DNA of 19,375 nucleotides from Flavobacterium sp. (GCF_020217025.1 NZ_JAIWOF010000223.1:1-19375); one strand, 5' to 3'. Shown: positions 1 through 8,627, counted from the stretch's first letter. Notes: generated by a model not told the origin, from the sequence alone. Numbers and translations: made by a program.

Positions 1-1175
1 AATTGTCTGAAAATTCGAGTTTGAAAACTAGTGCTTATGTTTCGTTATATGATTTCGAATTGTATTCTAACTTTACTTTTTTCTTGGAAGATCCAATAAA
101 TGGAGACCAAATTAGACAAAAAGAAAAACGAACAACTTTCGGATTAAACTCTGAATTTGACAAACATACTTTCATTAAAAACACTCCGTTTAGCTACCAA
201 TTTGGAATGGGCTTACGACAAGATAAAGTGAATGATATTGAACTTTCTCATACTGCTAATCGTGTTACAACACTAGAAAATATAATGTTGGGCGACATAA
301 ACGAAAGCAATTTATCTGGTTACGGAAATACTGAATTCAAATTCAACAAATTAATTGTGAATGCCGGACTTCGTTATGATTATTTCAAATTTGATTACTA
401 TGACAAATTGAGTCCAACTTATTCAAATGAAGCCGTTAACAAAGGGATTTTGAGTCCTAAATTGAACTTTCTTTATAAATACAATGACAAACTTCAGCTA
501 TTTTTAAAATCGGGAAAAGGATTTCACAGTAACGATACACGTGTAAACGTAGCGAATGGTGGAAGAAAAACATTACCTGCTTCGTATGGTTCAGATTTAG
601 GTTTTGTATGGAAACCAACTCCAAAATTAATCATCAATTCAGCGCTTTGGTATTTATTTTTGGAACAAGAATTTGTCTACGTTGGCGATGCGGGAATCGT
701 AGAACCAAGTGGAAAAACCGCAAGAAAAGGAATCGATTTAGGTTTACGCTATCAATTCACCGATTGGCTATTCTTAAATGCTGATTACACTTATACGAAT
801 GCTAAAAGCATAGAAGAACCAAGTGGAAACGATTACATTCCGTTGGCTCCAAAAACCACTTTTATGGGAAGTTTGAGTGTGATAAAAAATCGATTTTCGG
901 GTTCGTTTAAAAGCCGCTATTTAGGCGATAGACCTGCGAATGAAGATTATTCTTTAACAGCAGAAGGATATTTTGTTTCCGATTTGAATTTGAATTATAC
1001 CTACAAAAATTTTACAGCAGGAATTTTAATCGAAAACATCTTCAACACAGAATGGAACGAAACCCAATTTGAAACCGAATCTCAATTACAAGGAGAAACC
1101 TCATCTGTAACCGAAATTCACTTTACGCCTGGAACGCCATTTAATTGTAGAGCAGTTTTGAGTTACAAGTTTTAA
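1..1175 (+). CDS. TonB-dependent receptor, C-terminal beta-barrel (5' partial)
   Basis: The gene is open at the left edge; the first whole codon is at base 3, so the TTG there is not a real start. About 390 residues remain. They consist of alternating amphipathic strands rich in Tyr, Phe and Asn, with typical barrel phrases (NAGLRYDYFKF, LFLKSGKGFHSND, NADYTYTNAKS, LIENIFNTEWNE) and a terminal strand ending in Tyr-Lys-Phe. That is the usual outer-membrane protein C-terminus recognised by BAM. In this family the barrel imports a ligand such as a siderophore, vitamin, metal or oligosaccharide, powered by TonB-ExbBD. The plug domain and TonB box lie outside the window, so the substrate cannot be named. 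There is no SusD-like partner downstream, which makes a classical SusCD glycan system less likely. The end is a TAA, with no hairpin terminator before the next gene. Confidence 0.88.
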   Translation, partial: LSENSSLKTSAYVSLYDFELYSNFTFFLEDPINGDQIRQKEKRTTFGLNSEFDKHTFIKNTPFSYQFGMGLRQDKVNDIELSHTANRVTTLENIMLGDINESNLSGYGNTEFKFNKLIVNAGLRYDYFKFDYYDKLSPTYSNEAVNKGILSPKLNFLYKYNDKLQLFLKSGKGFHSNDTRVNVANGGRKTLPASYGSDLGFVWKPTPKLIINSALWYLFLEQEFVYVGDAGIVEPSGKTARKGIDLGLRYQFTDWLFLNADYTYTNAKSIEEPSGNDYIPLAPKTTFMGSLSVIKNRFSGSFKSRYLGDRPANEDYSLTAEGYFVSDLNLNYTYKNFTAGILIENIFNTEWNETQFETESQLQGETSSVTEIHFTPGTPFNCRAVLSYKF

Positions 1176-1223
1176 ATAATTCGAAAAATAGTAGTACATT
1201 TAACTTCAGATAATAACTTTTTT

Positions 1224-2612
1224 ATGCCAGAATCCATGCTTATTTTAATCACTTTTATTGTAGCACTTGCCGTTGGAATTTTCATCGGGAAGTTAATTTT
1301 TAGCGCCAAATCACAATCCGAAAAATCAGGTTTAGAAGAACGAATTAACGGACTTTTAAATCAAATGGAACAATTGAAAGTACAATTTCAAACAGAAAGA
1401 AATCAGTTTGAGAAATCGCTTGCCCAACTTTCATCCGAAAAAGAAAATCTTCAAAAAGAAAAGGAATCTTTAGCGATTCATTTGGCTAAAAAGGAAAATG
1501 ATTTTAATAATTTATTAGAACGCAATAAAGAGCAAAAGCAAGAAGTAGAGCAACTTCAGGAGAAATTCACTAAAGAATTTGAAAACTTAGCCAACAAAAT
1601 TCTAGAAGAAAAAACAGTAAAATTCACCGAGCAAAACAAGGAGAATTTGAAAAATATTTTGTCACCTTTACAAGACAAAATTCAACTTTTTGAAAAGAAA
1701 GTCGAAGATACGCATAAAGAAAGTATCGATTATCATGCTGCGTTACGCCAACAAATTTTGGGACTTCGCGAAATGAACGAGCAAATGAGTAAGGAAACCA
1801 TCAATTTAACCAAAGCTTTAAAAGGCGACAGCAAAATGCAAGGAAATTGGGGAGAATTGGTGTTAGAACGCGTGTTAGAAAAATCGGGATTAGAGAAAGA
1901 CAGAGAATATTTTGTACAACAAAGTCACGTTACGGAAGACGGTAATCGTGTATTCCCCGATGTTATCATCAATCTTCCTGATGGCAAGAAAATGATTATC
2001 GATTCGAAAGTAACCTTAACCGCTTACGAACGTTACATCAACGAGGAAGATTCGGATATAAAAAATCAACATTTAAAAGAACACATTGTTTCGATAAATC
2101 GACATGTAGAGCAATTGGGTAGCAAAAATTACCACGATTTGTACCACATGGAAAGTCCAGATTTTGTGTTGCTTTTCATTCCGATTGAGTCTGCTTTTGC
2201 AGTGGCTTTAAATGAAGATACAACGCTATACAACAAAGCATTCGAGAAAAATATTGTGATTGTAACGCCTTCTACCCTTTTGGCAACCTTACGTACGATT
2301 GACAGTATGTGGACGAACCAAAAACAACAAGAGAACGCGATTGAAATTGCGCGTCAAGCTGGAGCTTTGTATGATAAATTTGAAGGTTTTGTTTCCGATT
2401 TGATTAAAATTGGGAAGAAAATGGACGAAGCTAAAATCGAATATGGTAACGCTATGAACAAGCTGGTTGACGGAAAAGGAAATCTGATTACAAGCGTTGA
2501 AAAACTGAAAAAAATGGGAGCTAAAGCTAAAAAAGCACTTCCAGAAGCTGTTCTAAAAAGAGCTAATGAAACAGATGAAATTTCATCACTTTCTGAAAAC
2601 AATAACGACTAA
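1224..2612 (+). CDS. rmuC: RmuC family protein (DNA recombination protein RmuC)
   Basis: The protein has 462 residues, normal for RmuC. An N-terminal hydrophobic helix (about residues 5-26) should anchor it in the membrane. A long Glu/Lys/Gln-rich coiled coil follows (about 35-200), then the RmuC domain. Hallmarks of that domain are GNWGELVLERVLEKSGL (about 206-222), FPDVIINLPDGKKMIIDSKV (about 243-262) and TPSTLLATLRTI. The conserved DVxxxLP and IDSKV elements resemble a PD-(D/E)xK nuclease-like core. In E. coli, RmuC limits inversions at short inverted repeats; its exact biochemistry is not settled. The ATG at 1224 is used because it precedes the anchor directly; a second ATG four codons later is possible. 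TACATTTA (1195-1202) is a weak -7-like box. The gene leads a tight run with the next two genes (gaps of 11 and 5 bp). Confidence 0.93.
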   Translation: MPESMLILITFIVALAVGIFIGKLIFSAKSQSEKSGLEERINGLLNQMEQLKVQFQTERNQFEKSLAQLSSEKENLQKEKESLAIHLAKKENDFNNLLERNKEQKQEVEQLQEKFTKEFENLANKILEEKTVKFTEQNKENLKNILSPLQDKIQLFEKKVEDTHKESIDYHAALRQQILGLREMNEQMSKETINLTKALKGDSKMQGNWGELVLERVLEKSGLEKDREYFVQQSHVTEDGNRVFPDVIINLPDGKKMIIDSKVTLTAYERYINEEDSDIKNQHLKEHIVSINRHVEQLGSKNYHDLYHMESPDFVLLFIPIESAFAVALNEDTTLYNKAFEKNIVIVTPSTLLATLRTIDSMWTNQKQQENAIEIARQAGALYDKFEGFVSDLIKIGKKMDEAKIEYGNAMNKLVDGKGNLITSVEKLKKMGAKAKKALPEAVLKRANETDEISSLSENNND

Positions 2613-2623
2613 AAAAGAAAATT

Positions 2624-2974
2624 ATGATACGAAAAATTGTTCTTTATATTGCTTTATCACTAACTCTAATAACGGTGGGTTACTTCAGTTTTATTTATTA
2701 TGTACCATATAGTGACGGAGTCCGCTCGGGTGAATTGATTAAAATTAGCCATAAAGGTTTTATCGTAAAAACATGGGAGGGCGAATTAAGTCAGGGTATT
2801 TCTGGCGCTCAAATTTTTGCTTTTTCTATAATGGACAATGAAACTGCTGTTATTGAACAACTCAAACAAAATCAAGGCAAAAAAGTAACTTTAGAATACG
2901 AAGAACGCTACAAAACTTTCTTTTGGTGGGGCGATACCCGCTATTTTGTTACTAAAGTTTCACTTGAAAAATAA
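2624..2974 (+). CDS. Small membrane-anchored protein of unknown function
   Basis: This 116-residue protein starts 11 bp after rmuC and ends 5 bp before the thioesterase, so it is probably co-transcribed with both. Residues 5-27 form one hydrophobic helix, a signal anchor or uncleaved signal. The rest is a small soluble domain with alternating beta-strand character (SGELIKISHKGFIVKTWEGEL, then a central GKKVTLEYEERY, then the C-terminal WWGDTRYFVTKV), which would face the periplasm. From memory, similar flavobacterial proteins are often labelled 6-phosphogluconate dehydrogenase in databases. Nothing here supports that: there is no Rossmann GxGxxG motif and the protein is about a quarter of the enzyme's length. 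I know of no demonstrated function. It is a real gene judging by its operon spacing, clean start and well-formed membrane anchor. Confidence 0.8.
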   Translation: MIRKIVLYIALSLTLITVGYFSFIYYVPYSDGVRSGELIKISHKGFIVKTWEGELSQGISGAQIFAFSIMDNETAVIEQLKQNQGKKVTLEYEERYKTFFWWGDTRYFVTKVSLEK

Positions 2975-2979
2975 TTTTT

Positions 2980-3537
2980 ATGGAAATTGCTAATACCGTT
3001 GATGCATCAAGAATTACACTTTCTGAATTAATGTTACCATCGCACTCTAACTTCAGTGGAAAAATTCATGGTGGATATTTATTGAAATTAATGGACCAAA
3101 TTGCCTTTGCTTGTGCCTCTAAATTTTCGGGTTGCTATTGTGTAACGGCTTCGGTGGATACGGTTGATTTTTTGAATCCTGTGGATGTGGGCGAATTGGT
3201 TACTTTAAAAGCTTCTGTAAATTACGTTGGCAAAACATCGATGGTGGTGGGAATTCGAGTTACATCGGAACACATTCAAACTGGAGTAAAAAAACATTGC
3301 AATTCGAGCTATTTTACCATGGTGGCAAAAAATGAAAACGGACAAAATGTTCAAGTTCCCAAACTTATTTTATCCAATTTAGAAGAAGTTCGCCGCTTTT
3401 ACGATAGTATTAATCGCATCGAAAACAAAAAAAGAGCTAAAGAAATTGAGACCAATTTTGATCACAAATCAAAAGAAGCGATTGATAATTTAAAAAATTA
3501 TAATGTTGTAATTTCCGATACTTTATTCAAAATTTAA
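2980..3537 (+). CDS. Acyl-CoA thioesterase, hotdog fold
   Basis: The 185-residue protein carries one hotdog domain of the acyl-CoA hydrolase type. The diagnostic stretch is SNFSGKIHGGYLLKLMDQIA (about residues 21-40), with the HGG turn and the MDQ acidic residue on the central helix. FLNPVDVGELVTLKASVNYVG and a strand pattern typical of BFIT/YciA-like enzymes follow. The expected reaction is hydrolysis of acyl-CoA to free fatty acid and CoA in the cytosol; chain-length preference cannot be read from sequence. The last 40 residues, after the hotdog core, are charged and helical (RRFYDSINRIENKKRAKEIE), as in flavobacterial members. The ATG at 2980 lies 5 bp after the previous stop, so translation is probably coupled. 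No terminator hairpin is visible between this gene and the next at 3608. Confidence 0.9.
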   Translation: MEIANTVDASRITLSELMLPSHSNFSGKIHGGYLLKLMDQIAFACASKFSGCYCVTASVDTVDFLNPVDVGELVTLKASVNYVGKTSMVVGIRVTSEHIQTGVKKHCNSSYFTMVAKNENGQNVQVPKLILSNLEEVRRFYDSINRIENKKRAKEIETNFDHKSKEAIDNLKNYNVVISDTLFKI

Positions 3538-3569
3538 TTACTAAATCGTCAATATTTTGAAAAAAAAGT

Positions 3570-3577
3570 TATATTTG
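3570..3577 (+). promoter_or_regulatory. Candidate -7 promoter box TATATTTG
   Basis: TATATTTG matches the Bacteroidota consensus TAnnTTTG exactly and lies about 30 bp before the ATG at 3608. A TTG at the usual -33 spacing is not evident; the nearest (3557-3559) is only 10 bp away, so the match rests on one box. It would drive the cytochrome and FG-GAP pair. Confidence 0.45.
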
Positions 3578-3607
3578 TCTTAAACAAAACAAACAAAATA
3601 TAACTAA

Positions 3608-4729
3608 ATGATAAAAAAATACTCGATTTACACCATTATTATTAGTATCTCTCTTCTTATTTATGCTTGTACAAGCGATAATGATGATAATGACTATACA
3701 CCTGTTTCTCCTGTCACAGTTGACCTAACACAAGTACCCTATTCAAAACTATCGGATTACAAATTTTTTGAAGGCGAAATGAAGAATCAAATTCCTTCAT
3801 TAAATGTAATTCCATATGAACCTATTTCTTCTCTTTTCACAGATTATGCGCATAAAAAGAGATTTGTTTGGTTGCCAAACGGAACGAAAGCTTCTTTTAA
3901 TGGCGATGATGAAATTCTAGACTTACCAATTGGTTCTGCTATCATAAAAACTTTTTATTATGATAATGTGCAACCATCAAATTCGACAAAAATACTTGAA
4001 ACCCGATTGATGATTAGAAAATCAGAAGGTTGGATTTTTGCCGATTACGTTTGGAATGATGAGCAAACAGAAGCGTTACTTGATTTAAATGGTAGTACTA
4101 AAAACATTACATTCAAAGACGATAACAATGTAACTAGAACAGTAGATTATAGAATCCCAAATGAAGCACAATGCATTGTTTGTCATAAAACTAAAAGTTA
4201 TGAAGATGGAAATTATGTTCAAAAGAATATTCCAATTGGTATAAAACCTCAAAACCTAAACAAAACATACAATTATGGTAGCGAATCTAAAAATCAATTA
4301 ACTAAATGGATTGAATTAGGCAAGCTAAATAATTTTGCGTTACCTACGGAGGCAAACACCATTGTAAATTACAATGATAACACACAACCACTTGAGATGA
4401 GAGTTCGATCTTATTTCGACATTAATTGCGCACATTGTCACAAAGAACATGGGCATTGTGATTACAGACCAATGCGTTTTGCTTTTTCTGAAACAAATAA
4501 CAATCTAACTAATATGGGTGTTTGCGTAGACACACAAGATATGCAAAACTTTGAACCTGCTTTATCAAAAATAGTTACTCCTGGAAACATCTATCGCTCT
4601 ATGCTTTATCATAGATTAAATACGATTGATGAAACGTATAGAATGCCTTTACACGGTAGAACCATTATTCACGAAGAAGGAATTCAACTTGTAGAAGAGT
4701 GGATTAATTCATTAAGCCCTTGTAACTAA
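3608..4729 (+). CDS. Diheme c-type cytochrome lipoprotein (SO2930-like family)
   Basis: The 373-residue protein begins with a lipoprotein signal (hydrophobic run, then Tyr-Ala-Cys with Cys21 as the likely lipidated residue), followed by an Asp/Asn-rich linker. It should sit in the outer or inner membrane facing the periplasm. Two heme c attachment motifs are present: CIVCH at residues 189-193 and CAHCH at 274-278. The region before the hemes (PYSKLSDYKFF, SLFTDYAHKKRFVWLPNGTKA, YRIPNEAQCIVCHKTK) and the end (MPLHGRTIIHEEGIQLVEEWI) match what I know of the SO2930/HNE_0200 family of diheme cytochromes. Substrate and partners of that family are not established; electron transfer is inferred from the hemes. 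The sequence between the two CxxCH motifs keeps the expected spacing, so the gene looks intact. It is followed after 26 bp by a secreted FG-GAP protein, probably in one transcript. Confidence 0.85.
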   Translation: MIKKYSIYTIIISISLLIYACTSDNDDNDYTPVSPVTVDLTQVPYSKLSDYKFFEGEMKNQIPSLNVIPYEPISSLFTDYAHKKRFVWLPNGTKASFNGDDEILDLPIGSAIIKTFYYDNVQPSNSTKILETRLMIRKSEGWIFADYVWNDEQTEALLDLNGSTKNITFKDDNNVTRTVDYRIPNEAQCIVCHKTKSYEDGNYVQKNIPIGIKPQNLNKTYNYGSESKNQLTKWIELGKLNNFALPTEANTIVNYNDNTQPLEMRVRSYFDINCAHCHKEHGHCDYRPMRFAFSETNNNLTNMGVCVDTQDMQNFEPALSKIVTPGNIYRSMLYHRLNTIDETYRMPLHGRTIIHEEGIQLVEEWINSLSPCN

Positions 4730-4755
4730 AACCCTAACCATTAAACAATACAACT

Positions 4756-6813
4756 ATGAGAAAAACTTTACTATTAACCTTTGCTACATTACTTTCCACA
4801 ACAGCAAATTTTGCGCAAGACAATTGTGAAAGTGCTATGCCAATTTCTGGTCCAGGAACATATTCTGTAGGAGTGATTAATGGAACCCAACCTTCCAGTT
4901 TTTGTGCTCCTAATGGAGCAATACCTACCGTAAATATTCCAGCTGGTGAGTGGTATGCCTATACTCCATCGCAAAATTTTGCAGTAAATATAACTTCTGA
5001 TATTGCCCTAAACAATCCTAGAAAAGATACTAGAATGCATGTTTTTACTGGAAATTGTAGTAATCTTACTTGTCTCATTGGAGATGATGACTCAGGCTCT
5101 AGCTACTCTTCTACCGTAAATTTCAACGTTACTGCTGGAACAACTTATTACATCGTTTGGGACAACAGATGGCTTAATACAACCAATAATACTGGATTTA
5201 GCTTTCAACTTACCGAGAGTACTGTTTTAATCCCAACAACTCCAATTACCTACACGACACAAACTGTTCCTACAATAAACAGTGCATATAATATTTGTGT
5301 AGTCGACATGAATGGAGATTACAAAGATGATATTGTGGGTATAAGCGCCGCTAATATGCGAATTCATTACCAAACAAATACATCTGGAACCTATACCGTT
5401 ACTGATATTCCTTTATCTGGAACAGTCTTACAACCGAATTGGAGTATGGCTGCTGGTGATTACAACAAAGATGGTTTTAACGATATTGTTTTAGGTAATG
5501 GTAGTGGTGCAACCATTTTGAAATCAAATAGTACTGGAACAGCTTTTTCTACCTATACTCCTGGTCAATATATCTTTTCGCAAAGAACTAATTTTTCTGA
5601 TTTAAATAATGATGGTAATTTAGATGTATTCGTTTGCCATGATATCGCTCCAAGTTGTTATTACTTAAACGATGGAAGTTCTGGACTAACTTTTTATCAA
5701 TCAACGGTTACTCCTGGCGCCATGAGTATTGCAACAACAACAGGAAATTATGCAACCCTTTTTACTGATTTTGATAATGACGGAGATTCTGATGTTTTTG
5801 TTTCAAAATGTTCTGGACCACCATGTGAATTATACCGAAATGATACAAATGGAATCTACACAAACGTTTCTGCTCTAGCTGGAATCAACATAACTCCTGT
5901 ACAAACTTGGTCTTCTGCTATTGCCGATTTCGACAATGATGGTGATATGGATGTAATCATTACTGCAAGTTCAGGAGCACATAATTTTTTTAGAAACAAT
6001 TTTGAAACTACAGGAACATTGAGTGCTTTTACCAATATAACAGCAGGTTCTGGATGGGATACTAACACCTCAACTAGTACTGACAACATTGCTTATGATT
6101 TTGACAATGATGGAAGAGTGGATGTTTTAGGAGGTGCAAATAAAATCATGTTTAATCAAGGAAATAATATTTTTGCTGCTGTAACTTACACCGGATTATC
6201 CGTTTCTGCGGTAGGTGATTTAAACAACGATGGCTTTATAGATTTTCAAAACGGTTCTACAATTCGATATGCTGTTCCAAATGGAAACAATTGGGTTAAA
6301 TTTAATCTACGAGGAGTTCAAAGCAATAGAAATGGTATAGGTGCCCGAATTGAGATTTATGGTGCGTTTGGAAAACAAATTAGAGATATTAGAAGCGGTG
6401 AAGGATTTAGACATATGAGTACCCTAAATGCACACTTTGGTTTAGGTACTGCAACTGCCGTAAGTCAAGTGGTTGTAATTTGGCCATCAGGAACAGTTGA
6501 TGTGATAAACAACCCAACAATTAATCAAGCTTTAACTATTATTGAAGGTTCTAGCCCATTGAGTGTTGCTGATAACAACTTAAATTCTATTAAATTGTAC
6601 CCAAATCCTTCAAGCGATATAATTACACTTTCAAATACTGAAATGCTAAATATTAAGCGTATTTCAATTATTTCAACACTTGGAAACGTGATAAAAGAAG
6701 TTACATTGTCAAATTCTAGTTTTTCTGTTTCAGAATTAGCACAAGGTGTTTACATTTTATCAATTGAAACTACAGACGGAGAAAAATACTCTAAAAATTT
6801 TATAAAAAAATAA
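4756..6813 (+). CDS. Secreted FG-GAP/VCBS repeat protein with ASPIC/UnbV domain and T9SS type A sorting domain
   Basis: The 685-residue protein has a signal peptide (residues 1-20, cut near NFAQ-DNC) and an N-terminal beta-sandwich-like region. Seven Ca2+-loop repeats of the form DxNxDGxxD follow between about residues 184 and 496 (DMNGDYKDD, DYNKDGFND, DLNNDGNLD, DFDNDGDSD, DFDNDGDMD, DFDNDGRVD, DLNNDGFID). These are the FG-GAP blades of a beta-propeller. An ASPIC/UnbV domain (about 513-597; GIGARIEIYG, FGLGTA, VVIWPSGTVD) comes next, as in CRTAC1-like proteins. The C-terminus is a T9SS type A sorting domain (LYPNPSSD at 614, then ISTLGNVIKEV and GVYILSIETTDG), so the product should be exported and attached to the cell surface or released. 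Binding of ligands or matrix is likely; no catalytic motif is seen. The neighbour upstream is the diheme cytochrome, 26 bp away. Confidence 0.9.
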   Translation: MRKTLLLTFATLLSTTANFAQDNCESAMPISGPGTYSVGVINGTQPSSFCAPNGAIPTVNIPAGEWYAYTPSQNFAVNITSDIALNNPRKDTRMHVFTGNCSNLTCLIGDDDSGSSYSSTVNFNVTAGTTYYIVWDNRWLNTTNNTGFSFQLTESTVLIPTTPITYTTQTVPTINSAYNICVVDMNGDYKDDIVGISAANMRIHYQTNTSGTYTVTDIPLSGTVLQPNWSMAAGDYNKDGFNDIVLGNGSGATILKSNSTGTAFSTYTPGQYIFSQRTNFSDLNNDGNLDVFVCHDIAPSCYYLNDGSSGLTFYQSTVTPGAMSIATTTGNYATLFTDFDNDGDSDVFVSKCSGPPCELYRNDTNGIYTNVSALAGINITPVQTWSSAIADFDNDGDMDVIITASSGAHNFFRNNFETTGTLSAFTNITAGSGWDTNTSTSTDNIAYDFDNDGRVDVLGGANKIMFNQGNNIFAAVTYTGLSVSAVGDLNNDGFIDFQNGSTIRYAVPNGNNWVKFNLRGVQSNRNGIGARIEIYGAFGKQIRDIRSGEGFRHMSTLNAHFGLGTATAVSQVVVIWPSGTVDVINNPTINQALTIIEGSSPLSVADNNLNSIKLYPNPSSDIITLSNTEMLNIKRISIISTLGNVIKEVTLSNSSFSVSELAQGVYILSIETTDGEKYSKNFIKK

Positions 6814-6830
6814 TTCAACTAAACTCAATA

Positions 6831-6869
6831 AAAAAAGCTGATTAAAGTTTAAGAATCAGCTTTTTTTTT
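6831..6869. terminator. Bidirectional intrinsic terminator
   Basis: GCTGATT (6837-6843) pairs with AATCAGC (6854-6860) across a 10-base loop, flanked by an A-run on the left and nine T on the right. It lies between two convergent genes and can end both transcripts. Confidence 0.85.
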
Positions 6870-6879
6870 ATTGCTTTAT

Positions 6880-7758
6880 TTAAAACACTCTCACTAAATT
6901 AAATCCGAAACCAAATTCTCCTTTAGTCCAATCGCCGACGGTTTGCCCTAAATATCCGGTTTCATGCATTGCAGTCGAATTGGTAAAATGCATCTGAAAA
7001 ACGTGACCTCCTGTTTCCAAATCGAAACCTATTGATAATGGATTCTTGTAAATAGATTCATTAGCTCTGTTTAAATGAGCGGCATAATCTACGTTAAACG
7101 ACCAACGCTTGGTTAATTTATAACGACCTCCTATTCCAATGGCATATTGTGTATTGTCTTGAGGATTTGGAGAAATAACCATATTATTTTCATCTAAAAT
7201 ATCACGTAATGTATTTTCATGGAAAACCGTTGGAGCTAATTCTAAAGATAACTTTTCTGAAAATTTACGCGAAATTAAAAGTTGGGTTACATAACCTAAA
7301 CGATTTTCGAATTTTAAATTAGGATAATTTTCCTTTTTTAATTCCGAATTAACGGCAATGCTATTAAATCCAACTATTGTTACCGGAAAATTATTCTCAC
7401 CTTGAGCAAATAAACGATATTTAACTGCAGCATCATACGTTTTCTGAAAACCACTTCTCGAAACATGAACGGTTAACCAATCGTTTACTCCGTATAAAAA
7501 CTTCAACTGGGTATTGGCATTATCCAATCCAAAAAAATCATCAAATCCATTATTCACAAATCCAAATCGGTGCGCTACAATGAAGTAAAAATCACCTTTT
7601 GAAGCTAATTTTGTAGATTCTAAATTCACAATTTTCAAAGATTTAAATGCCGATTCAACTTTCTGATTTTGCGGAATTGAATCAATTTCGTTTAACAAAT
7701 CATCTTGAGCAAATCCAATAAACGAAGAAAGTAACGATAAGAAAATTAGTTTTTTCAT
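6880..7758 (-). CDS. DUF5777 family beta-barrel outer membrane protein
   Basis: The 292-residue protein has a cleavable signal peptide (MKKLIFLSLLSSFIGFAQ) and then the DUF5777 pattern. An early conserved stretch (VNLESTKLASKGDFYFIVAHRFG) is followed by DFFGLDNANTQLKFLYGVNDWLTVHVSRSG and alternating strands that end in a barrel-like FGFNLVRVF. The C-terminal Phe fits BAM-dependent insertion in the outer membrane. The family has no agreed function; its members often occur near cytochromes and YceI proteins, which is the arrangement here. It is the second gene of a leftward pair, 70 bp after the OB-fold gene. The start at 7758 gives the complete signal peptide. The end faces the bidirectional terminator at 6831-6869. 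Confidence 0.88.
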   Translation of the reverse strand: MKKLIFLSLLSSFIGFAQDDLLNEIDSIPQNQKVESAFKSLKIVNLESTKLASKGDFYFIVAHRFGFVNNGFDDFFGLDNANTQLKFLYGVNDWLTVHVSRSGFQKTYDAAVKYRLFAQGENNFPVTIVGFNSIAVNSELKKENYPNLKFENRLGYVTQLLISRKFSEKLSLELAPTVFHENTLRDILDENNMVISPNPQDNTQYAIGIGGRYKLTKRWSFNVDYAAHLNRANESIYKNPLSIGFDLETGGHVFQMHFTNSTAMHETGYLGQTVGDWTKGEFGFGFNLVRVF

Positions 7759-7828
7759 AATTAAGGTTTTATTTATAAAATAGTGTTAATTAAAGTAGTT
7801 TTTGAAATTGAGAGATTTTTGAAAGTCG

Positions 7829-8233
7829 TTATTGTTCCACAATACATTGATCCATTCTTAATTCTTCGAAAAGTTCATCATATCCAATAAATCTGCCTTT
7901 TACTTTTACCAAATCGCCATTTTTCACTTTTTTAATTTCTTCTTTAGTTAGCAAAGCAATAAGCTTATCATCTAGAATTATACTGTTTTGTTTTAAATCC
8001 AATGCGGTAACATTTCCGTATATGGAAATAGTTTGATTAGCATAAGTAGCGATTGAAGAATCAGGATTGTTAATAAAGCGTTGCGATAATTCGTTCACAC
8101 TAGTCTCAAAAGCCGAATTTTCTGATGCTATGTCCCGATGTGACTGATACAAGAAAAAATACAATGCGATAATGGATAGTAATAATCCAAAAACAGAACC
8201 TAATAGTAATCTAAATTTCAATTTTCTAGTCAT
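7829..8233 (-). CDS. Membrane-anchored OB-fold (tRNA_anti-like) protein
   Basis: The 134-residue protein has a short basic N-terminus (TRKLKFR), one transmembrane helix (about residues 8-29) and a linker. The C-terminal domain of about 75 residues has OB-fold character: ISIYGNVTALDLKQNSIIL, then GDLVKVKGRFIGYDELFEEL and a final strand (MDQCIVEQ). The pattern is that of the tRNA_anti-like family found in Bacteroidota envelope proteins. Because the domain should face the periplasm, nucleic-acid binding is unlikely; the family name reflects only the fold. The gene starts 16 bp from the divergent cytochrome gene and is followed by the DUF5777 barrel gene in the same direction, so the two probably share a transcript. 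Function is unknown. Confidence 0.8.
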   Translation of the reverse strand: MTRKLKFRLLLGSVFGLLLSIIALYFFLYQSHRDIASENSAFETSVNELSQRFINNPDSSIATYANQTISIYGNVTALDLKQNSIILDDKLIALLTKEEIKKVKNGDLVKVKGRFIGYDELFEELRMDQCIVEQ

Positions 8234-8249
8234 AACTAATATATTTAAA

Positions 8250-8612
8250 ATGAAAAAAATGATACAAAAAATCTCCTTGTTAGTGCTTATTTTTACAACG
8301 ATAAGTTGTACAGAAGACAGTATTTCTGATTTAAGTGAAACTGAAATCCCAACTTCAATAAGCTATCAGAACGATGTAAGACCTATTATTCAAAACAATT
8401 GCTTAAACTGTCATGGTAACCCTACCAACTTTGGAGCACCAAATTCTCTTACTACATACGAGAATGTAAAGGCTTCGGTTTTAAATAATTTAATTGACCG
8501 AATTTCAAGAGTTGAAGGAACATCTGGAGCTATGCCTTTGGGAGGACCAAGATTATCACAAAACGACATCAACATCATAATCGAATGGCAAAATGCTAAT
8601 TTTCCTCAATAA
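8250..8612 (+). CDS. Monoheme c-type cytochrome-like lipoprotein
   Basis: The start at 8250 is preferred over an upstream in-frame ATG at 8172, because it places a lipoprotein signal at the N-terminus (MKKMIQKISLLVLIFTTISC, Cys20 as the lipidated residue) and avoids overlap with the divergent OB-fold gene. The mature part of about 100 residues resembles small cytochrome c domains: SYQNDVRPIIQNNCLNCHG, with one CxxCH, and a later AMPLGGPRLS whose Met is the probable sixth heme ligand, then NIIIEWQNANFPQ. It should be a membrane-tethered periplasmic electron carrier. The YceI gene follows 15 bp downstream, so the two are probably co-transcribed. Only a TATATTTA box (8240-8247) lies before the ATG, so the transcript could be nearly leaderless. 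Confidence 0.85.
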   Translation: MKKMIQKISLLVLIFTTISCTEDSISDLSETEIPTSISYQNDVRPIIQNNCLNCHGNPTNFGAPNSLTTYENVKASVLNNLIDRISRVEGTSGAMPLGGPRLSQNDINIIIEWQNANFPQ

Positions 8613-8627
8613 CTAAATCTTATACTT

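Noticed and set aside
8172..8249. Longer start for the cytochrome lipoprotein gene
   Set aside because: The extra 26 residues have no signal character, lie antisense to the OB-fold gene and hide the lipoprotein signal that begins at 8250.
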